Positions 6,215 through 10,916 of a stretch of 10,916 bases of DNA are shown piece after piece. The position numbers and the translations under genes are program-made. The stretch spans positions 1-10,916 of the forward strand of contig CANEHP010000066.1 in NCBI GenBank assembly GCA_947427325.1, written 5' to 3'. The notes below the pieces were generated by a model that had not been told where the DNA came from, did not search any database, and worked only from the letters and a program-made list of their open reading frames with translations. Every line of letters starts with the position of its first letter. Position 1 is the stretch's first letter. This DNA is from an uncultured Clostridia bacterium. GTDB lineage: Bacteria; Bacillota; Clostridia; Oscillospirales; Ruminococcaceae.

Positions 6215-7492
6215 TTATTCTTCTTCCGAGTCGGGCTTTATGCTTTCTTTATCAACCTCGCAGCCTCCGATTTGCCTTATGCTGAGCACATGGCATGATC
6301 CGCCGCCAAACACTCTTTCCATAGATATTTTAAACTCTTTCATAAGATCCAGCGGCACAAAAGCCTGAATAGTTCCCGCAAATCCGCCGCCGTGAACACG
6401 GGAAGCGCCCTTGCGGTTAAGTACGCCCTCAGCCACATTTAAACCTATTCCCAAGCCCTGATTTCTCACATCGTTTACCGAAAAAACATTTTGCAAATAC
6501 TTATAGGAGCTGTTTCCGCTTTCCTTTATGGAATCCAAAAACGCACTAAAATCTCTTGTTTTGAGAGCATGAGCCATCTTGTCAACTCTTTCGTTTTCGT
6601 CAAAGAAATGAAGTGAGCGAAGCACCGCTCTGTCTCCGAACTCAGAGCGCAAGGAGTCCAAATTAAGCATAATATCCTGACGGCAAAGCTGACGGAGATA
6701 CCGGGCGGAAAAATGCTGCGCCACGCTTTTCATTTCTTCGGGAATAGCCGCATAGTCTGGGGTCAGATCCGCATGACTGCCCTTGGTATCTATTATACAC
6801 AGGGCATGGTTGAAGGAATCAAAATCAAGGTCAATTTTTTCGATAATAGGACTCTTTATGTCTTTAAAATCAATAGCGACAAAGCCGCCCACAGAGGAAG
6901 CTGTCTGATCCATCAGTCCGCTGGGCTTGCCAAAAAATTCGTTCTCCGCATATTGGGCAATTTGGGCTATTTTGATCTCTCCCATCCCGCCGTTATTGTA
7001 AAGGCTGTTAAGTATATTTCCCACCAAAACCTCAAAAGCCGCCGATGAGCTTAAACCGCTGCCCTTAAGAACATTGGTGGTAGTGTATGCCTTAAAGCCG
7101 CCGATCTTGTAGCCGCTGTTCTTAAAACCTGCCGCAACGCCCCTTATAAGTGCGTCTGCGGTGTTCTTTTCCTCTTCCTTTGGTTCAAGGTGATTAATAT
7201 CAATAGAGCTTTCATCAAAGCCTTCGCTTTTTAAAACGATTTTAGGCTCATTTAAAGGCTCCGCAACGGCAATAACATCAAGATTTACACTTGCCGCCAA
7301 CACCTTGCCGTGATTATGGTCGGTGTGATTACCGCCTATCTCGGTTCTTCCCGGTGCGGAAAAAAGCCTAAAATCTCCGCCGATGCTGCCGAAATAAGCG
7401 GCATAGGCTTCTATTGCCTTATTATATCGGTTTTTTTGGTAATCAAGCTCCTTAGATTGATAAATTCTGTTTACAGATACAACTTGTGCCAT
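6215..7492 (-). CDS. galK: Galactokinase (GHMP kinase family)
   Basis: Phosphorylates galactose to galactose-1-phosphate with ATP, the entry step of the Leloir pathway, in the cytosol. It has 425 residues, slightly longer than the usual ~390 and typical of the clostridial form. Motifs: galactokinase signature PGRTEIGGNHTDHNHG (47-62), ATP-binding GSGLSSSAAFE (144-154), the segment GKPSGLMDQ with the probable catalytic Asp195 (188-196), and VHGGGFAGT (366-374). The signature differs from the classic GRxNLIGEHTDYN: the Glu that contacts the sugar is Asn here (residue 55). I recall this variant in other Clostridia, so specificity is probably still galactose but is less certain than for classic GalK. 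The ATG has GGAAGGG upstream. No galT, galE or sugar transporter is in this window. The next gene, 31 bases on, is a small membrane protein. Confidence 0.9.
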   Translation of the reverse strand: MAQVVSVNRIYQSKELDYQKNRYNKAIEAYAAYFGSIGGDFRLFSAPGRTEIGGNHTDHNHGKVLAASVNLDVIAVAEPLNEPKIVLKSEGFDESSIDINHLEPKEEEKNTADALIRGVAAGFKNSGYKIGGFKAYTTTNVLKGSGLSSSAAFEVLVGNILNSLYNNGGMGEIKIAQIAQYAENEFFGKPSGLMDQTASSVGGFVAIDFKDIKSPIIEKIDLDFDSFNHALCIIDTKGSHADLTPDYAAIPEEMKSVAQHFSARYLRQLCRQDIMLNLDSLRSEFGDRAVLRSLHFFDENERVDKMAHALKTRDFSAFLDSIKESGNSSYKYLQNVFSVNDVRNQGLGIGLNVAEGVLNRKGASRVHGGGFAGTIQAFVPLDLMKEFKISMERVFGGGSCHVLSIRQIGGCEVDKESIKPDSEEE

Positions 7493-7636
7493 TTATTTTT
7501 TCCCTTCCGTTTTATTTTTGTTCTTTATTTTTTCTTTAAATGAATAAAAAATGAATAAAAGCATCTTCGCATTATTTTACGCTTACGCCTTTCCGTCCGC
7601 CCGATTTCGTATTATACGTGAACACGCTCTAAATAT
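7493..7636. other. Intergenic region upstream of galK
   Basis: This 144-base gap is A/T-rich near galK. It contains a tandem near-repeat of AATGAATAAAA (7539-7549 and 7550-7560) that would lie in the galK leader. No terminator hairpin is evident after the upstream rodA-like gene, so read-through into galK is possible. Confidence 0.4.
7611..7616 (-). promoter_or_regulatory. Possible -10 box for galK
   Basis: A perfect TATAAT reads on the minus strand at 7616-7611, in the gap after the rodA-like gene. The matching -35 position holds only TTAAAT or TAAATA (around 7634-7640), so the site would be weak or need an activator. The leader to the galK start would be about 110 bases. Confidence 0.3.
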
Positions 7637-8791
7637 TTAATCCTTTTCGGTATAGAACATATGGTACTTTTTATTTCTGTGACCGTAAACGCTTAACACA
7701 AGACCCATAGCAACATAGAGAGAAACCGTCGAGGTTCCTCCTGCGCTTATAAAGGGAAGAGGTATTCCGATTACAGGCATTACCGCCAAAACCATACCGA
7801 TATTGAGTATTGCATGAATAAGAATCATGGAAAATACTCCAATACAGATAAGCTGACCCAATTTATCCTTTGATTGAACACTGTTCATATAAATTTTTAA
7901 GCATATAAGCAAAAGCAGGACAACAGTGCCTATACAGCCCACAAAGCCGAGAGCGTTGCCGATATAGGCAAAAATAAAGTCATTGTGTATATAGGAGGTG
8001 TATACATATTCGCCGCCAAAAAGCCCTTCCCCCGTCATTCTGCCGCTTCCCAGCGCAATTCTGCCCCAATACTGCTGATACCAGATGTTTTTTATCTCCT
8101 GCTCCTGCATAACGGGATCGAAAAGCACAAGAAATCTCGCCTTATGGTGAGGCTGCATTAAATAGTTCCATGCAACATAAATTACGACAGGAACTGCGGC
8201 ACAGCCCAAAAGAATGTATCTGAGTCCCAAGCCTGCCACAAGCAGCATTGCAACAAAAATAAACAAAAATACGATAGCCGTTCCGTCATCACCCTGCAAT
8301 GCAATAAGCCCCACAGGTATCATACCGTGAACACAAAGCAGCAAAAAATGCGGCAGACGGTTAAGCTCCTTCCCAACCTTATTTAAGTGAGTGGCAAAGG
8401 TCATAATAAAAGCGTCCTTCAGAAGCTCCGAGGGCTGTATGGTAAAAGAGCCTATTTTAAGCCAGCCTATATCGTCTGCGCCGTCAACACCCTGTCCTAA
8501 GCTCGTAAACAGGAGCAATGTCAGAATAAGAGCCACCGAGGCATAAATAAACCATATTTTAGATATAAACTTATAATCTATGGCCGCAATAACCAGCATA
8601 GCCGCAACGCCTATGGCAAGAGCGGCAATCTGCGTCTTATAGTAATGAGCGCTTACCTTTGCAAAATCGTTTGAATACATACTGTAAAGCAAAAGAATGC
8701 CAAAGGCGCTGGCTGCAGTGCACAGCAAAATCAGCAGCTTGTCAAGCCGCTTTATATATTCGAGAATATTTTTAAATATTTTTTTACCCAT
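7637..8791 (-). CDS. rodA: RodA/FtsW-family (SEDS) peptidoglycan glycosyltransferase
   Basis: Integral membrane enzyme that polymerises lipid II into glycan strands, working with a class B penicillin-binding protein in elongation (RodA), division (FtsW) or sporulation (SpoVE). It has 384 residues and about ten hydrophobic helices, starting at about 19-38 after a basic N-terminus. Family motifs: GWLKIGSFTIQPSELLK (109-125), GDDGTA (167-172), HNDFIFAYIG (269-278), whose Asp271 corresponds to the essential SEDS aspartate, and GIPLPFISAGGTS (342-354). The IGEE that often follows DFIFA reads IGNA here. I favour RodA over FtsW from the GWLKIGSFTIQPSE form and overall length, but no mreBCD or PBP2 gene is beside it, so the subfamily is not certain. 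The ATG has AAAGGGA upstream. It is transcribed from its own promoter, after a strong terminator, and could read through into galK. Confidence 0.92.
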   Translation of the reverse strand: MGKKIFKNILEYIKRLDKLLILLCTAASAFGILLLYSMYSNDFAKVSAHYYKTQIAALAIGVAAMLVIAAIDYKFISKIWFIYASVALILTLLLFTSLGQGVDGADDIGWLKIGSFTIQPSELLKDAFIMTFATHLNKVGKELNRLPHFLLLCVHGMIPVGLIALQGDDGTAIVFLFIFVAMLLVAGLGLRYILLGCAAVPVVIYVAWNYLMQPHHKARFLVLFDPVMQEQEIKNIWYQQYWGRIALGSGRMTGEGLFGGEYVYTSYIHNDFIFAYIGNALGFVGCIGTVVLLLLICLKIYMNSVQSKDKLGQLICIGVFSMILIHAILNIGMVLAVMPVIGIPLPFISAGGTSTVSLYVAMGLVLSVYGHRNKKYHMFYTEKD

Positions 8792-8843
8792 AAGTATCCC
8801 TTTAGAGATTCCCTTTATTTTTTCTCAATAAATACCATATTTT

Positions 8844-8872
8844 ATTATATACTTTTTGCAGGTTTTTTTCAA
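8844..8872 (-). promoter_or_regulatory. Sigma-A promoter for the rodA-like gene
   Basis: On the minus strand TTGAAA (8872-8867) is followed by exactly 17 bases and a perfect TATAAT (8849-8844). A start near 8837 gives a leader of about 45 bases ending in the AAAGGGA ribosome binding site. It is the best promoter in the window and sits directly after a terminator, as expected for an independent transcription unit. A second TATAAT-like element lies upstream at about 8897-8902 without a good -35. Confidence 0.75.
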
Positions 8873-8911
8873 TAGCTGAGCTTTATTCCTTAAAGTTTAT
8901 TATATAGTAAC

Positions 8912-8949
8912 AAAAAGTCAAAGCATTTTTTGTTGGCTTTGACTTTTTT
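8912..8949 (-). terminator. Intrinsic terminator after the GAF-GGDEF-EAL gene
   Basis: A perfect 13-bp inverted repeat, AAAAAGTCAAAGC at 8912-8924 and GCTTTGACTTTTT at 8936-8948, with an 11-base loop. It starts seven bases past the stop codon of the minus-strand gene ending at 8956. The right-hand stem ends in a T-run on either strand, so it has the form of a bidirectional terminator, although no plus-strand gene ends here. Confidence 0.85.
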
Positions 8950-8955
8950 CACAAA

Positions 8956-10851
8956 TTATTGATGCTTTGGAACAGAGATCGAGGCATTATACTCCAAAAA
9001 AAATTTCTTTATGCTCTCTTCGTCTGAGCAAGGGAACAGATATGAACCTTGAAGCTGATCCGCAAAAAATTCCTTGGCGGATTCAAATTGCTCCTTATTG
9101 TCAATATGCTTAACACACACAGAAATACCTCTGTTGTGAGCCAGCATAATAACGCTTTTCAGCGCAGCCCTGTCAAACTCGTCTCCGCCGCAGAACTGCT
9201 CCGCCCTGATTTTTATAACATCCGCCATACCGCTCTTTAAAGCGTTCAGCGACATATATTCTCTTCCGAAATCGTCAATCACAACCTTTAATCCCAAGCT
9301 TTTAAATTCATTTAAGGCGTTTCCGAAATTTCCCTCTATTTTAAGCTGCGCCTTTTCGGGAATTTCCACCGCAATATTGCTTTCTTTTAAGCCAAAGGCT
9401 TCTATAGCCGAATTTATAGTATCTTGAACAGAGGATCTCCTCAGCTCGTGATAGGTAAGGTTAAGATTCATAACCAAGCCGTCGTATCCCGTTATTTCAA
9501 TTATATCATGCAAAAAGTCACAGGCATTATTGATTACCCATGAGTCTATGATCTCGTCTATTCCTATGCTTTCAGCAAGCTTAATTACCCTTCCGGCAGG
9601 CATTTTGCCGTTTTCGCGGTCTATCCAGCTGACCACCGCTTCAAGAGAGGTTATATTTCCTTCCGAATCCGCAATAGGCATATAGCTTACGCTAAAGCCC
9701 TCCATATCGTTAAGAACTGCCCGTCTTAAACGCTGTTCCGCATTAAAAATCGCTCCCGCTCTTTCTTCCAATTCTTTTGAATAAAAAACATAAGAATTTT
9801 TTTCACCCTCTGCCGCACGATACAATGCAAGAGTGGAGCAGCGGTAAATTCCTTCACAGCTTAAAGCGTCGTCGGGATAGAGAGCAACGCCTGCGCTCAT
9901 ATCCAAAAAATGCTCCTCATCACCGATTTTCCAAGAGCCGGAAAATCTGTCGGCAACGGTTTTCAGAAATTCTCTTGCCTGTCTTATTCCGCCTCCTGCA
10001 AGAATAATCATTAAAACGCTGCCGCTGAAACGGTATACATTCTTTCCCTTTACATCCAAATCGTTTAAATATGAAGATATCTTTTTAAGCAAATTATCTG
10101 AATGTATATGTCCGAAAGTCTCGTTAACAGTGCTGATATTGGTGATTTTTAGAGATATGACAGCGCCCGGGCGATAGCTGTTCAGACTTTGCTGCAAATC
10201 CCGGTCAAGGGCGGCACGGTTAGGTATCTCCAAAACGGGATCGGTATACGCCATTCTTTTAAGCTGATCATTCTGCTCTTTGAGAGCAATATCCATATTG
10301 CAGCGTATAAGCATTGTGGATATTATCTGAGAGATATTTCTCAGCAGTTTTTTGTCTGCGCTGCTCCAAATTCTTTCACTCTTTATGGTTTCATAAAATA
10401 TAAGTCCCACAAATTTCCCGTTTTCAGCCAGCTGAGAAACAACAAAGGATTTTATGCCAAGCTTTTGAGTTTCCGAAAAGCTGCTGTTGGAAAAAAAGGT
10501 GTCGCAATAGTTAAGCTCCTCCATAAGATGAGGATTTTCATCTACCTTAAAAAGAAAATCCACGTCAATACCCTTAGCCGACCATTCCTTGTTAATAGCA
10601 GTATATCCCGTTTCGGAATCGTAATGATAAAGCGATACCCTGTCAAGCTTCAAATATTCGCCCACCAGCTGAATAACCGAAGTGAGCGCCTCCTCCGCGC
10701 TTTTATTTTCAAGGATAATAGTATATATGTTATTTAACAAAATCTGCTGTTCAATATTGCTTCCAAGCTGCTGATTGGCGGTTTTGGAGTTTTCCATTTC
10801 GGCATACAGCACAAGTATCGCATTGGCAATCTGAGAAACGGTTTCTGCCAA
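8956..10851 (-). CDS. GAF-GGDEF-EAL protein with degenerate catalytic motifs (5' end probably missing)
   Basis: Cytosolic signalling protein of the cyclic-di-GMP family. Counting from the TTG at 10851 (631 residues): a GAF-like sensor at about 35-185, a short helical linker, GGDEF domain at about 200-360, EAL domain at about 370-625. The GGDEF active loop, after VYRF, reads SGSVL (276-280) with no acidic residues, so no diguanylate cyclase activity is expected. In the EAL domain EAL is EAV (404-406); Asn462, Glu496, DDFG (526-529), Lys547 and QG (601-602) remain. KID is KIR, and the EGVE glutamate is Lys (KHID, 581-584), so phosphodiesterase activity is probably lost too. It may be a sensor or binding protein. 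No membrane segments are seen. The TTG has only a poor ribosome binding site, and the frame stays open to the window edge, so the true N-terminus probably lies beyond it. A terminator follows the gene. Confidence 0.9.
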   Translation of the reverse strand: MAETVSQIANAILVLYAEMENSKTANQQLGSNIEQQILLNNIYTIILENKSAEEALTSVIQLVGEYLKLDRVSLYHYDSETGYTAINKEWSAKGIDVDFLFKVDENPHLMEELNYCDTFFSNSSFSETQKLGIKSFVVSQLAENGKFVGLIFYETIKSERIWSSADKKLLRNISQIISTMLIRCNMDIALKEQNDQLKRMAYTDPVLEIPNRAALDRDLQQSLNSYRPGAVISLKITNISTVNETFGHIHSDNLLKKISSYLNDLDVKGKNVYRFSGSVLMIILAGGGIRQAREFLKTVADRFSGSWKIGDEEHFLDMSAGVALYPDDALSCEGIYRCSTLALYRAAEGEKNSYVFYSKELEERAGAIFNAEQRLRRAVLNDMEGFSVSYMPIADSEGNITSLEAVVSWIDRENGKMPAGRVIKLAESIGIDEIIDSWVINNACDFLHDIIEITGYDGLVMNLNLTYHELRRSSVQDTINSAIEAFGLKESNIAVEIPEKAQLKIEGNFGNALNEFKSLGLKVVIDDFGREYMSLNALKSGMADVIKIRAEQFCGGDEFDRAALKSVIMLAHNRGISVCVKHIDNKEQFESAKEFFADQLQGSYLFPCSDEESIKKFFLEYNASISVPKHQ

Positions 10852-10865
10852 AACCTTAGGGCTCT

Positions 10866-10916
10866 GGGGGGTTCGTGCGGGGTGGTGGCGAGGGGGGGCG
10901 GGGGGGGGGAGGGGGG
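10866..10916. other. G-rich low-complexity end, probable sequence artefact
   Basis: About 50 bases made almost wholly of G, with isolated A, C and T, ending in runs of up to ten G. Nothing else in the window has this composition. It is typical of poly-G read tails joined at a contig end. Translation in the frame of the adjacent gene gives a Pro-rich stretch with no family resemblance. Confidence 0.75.

Noticed and set aside
9175..9189. A literal GGDEF string in the GAF-GGDEF-EAL protein (residues 555-559)
   Set aside because: It lies inside the EAL domain, just after the KIR segment, not in the cyclase active loop. The true GGDEF position, after VYRF, reads SGSVL. The match is coincidental and says nothing about cyclase activity.
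10189..10737. A 182-residue plus-strand reading frame
   Set aside because: It is antisense to the GAF and GGDEF domains of the signalling protein, with no recognisable domain.

Overview
The window looks like chromosomal housekeeping DNA from a Gram-positive anaerobe of the Clostridia, probably an Oscillospiraceae/Ruminococcaceae-type gut bacterium. This is inferred from strong AGGAGG-type ribosome binding sites, sigma-A-like promoters, moderate GC with A/T-rich intergenic gaps, a clostridial form of galactokinase, a SEDS (RodA/FtsW) protein and a GAF-GGDEF-EAL protein. I see no tRNA, rRNA, CRISPR array, insertion sequence, integrase or phage gene. No gene-free stretch exceeds about 185 bases.

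Layout from left to right. Positions 1-124 are intergenic, with one hairpin. From 4396 down to 125 runs a minus-strand gene group, transcribed in the order nadB (L-aspartate oxidase), a SUKH-like/TPR protein of unknown function, nadC (quinolinate phosphoribosyltransferase) and a YbaK/ProX-type tRNA-editing deacylase. nadB and nadC are the first and third steps of de novo NAD synthesis. The middle enzyme, quinolinate synthase NadA, is not here. The deacylase start codon shares a base with the nadC stop codon.

Divergent from nadB, on the plus strand, is hflX, encoding a ribosome-associated GTPase. It is full length (420 codons) except for one in-frame TAG at codon 256, just before the G3 motif, so as read it is a point-nonsense pseudogene or contains a sequence error. 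Upstream of it lies a candidate 6-codon leader ORF with a strong ribosome binding site that could base-pair with the ribosome binding site of hflX. A clear intrinsic terminator ends the gene.

From 10916 down to 5878 everything is on the minus strand: a GAF-GGDEF-EAL protein whose two cyclic-di-GMP domains both lack key catalytic residues (5' end running off the window), a perfect 13-bp terminator hairpin, a good promoter, a RodA/FtsW-family peptidoglycan glycosyltransferase, galactokinase, and a 101-residue membrane protein of unknown function. The last ~50 bases are almost pure G with isolated other bases and look like a sequencing or assembly artefact.

I found no convincing new multi-gene system. 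The points most worth a second look are the nonsense codon in hflX, its possible leader-peptide control, the SUKH-TPR gene inside the NAD operon, and the degenerate GGDEF-EAL protein.
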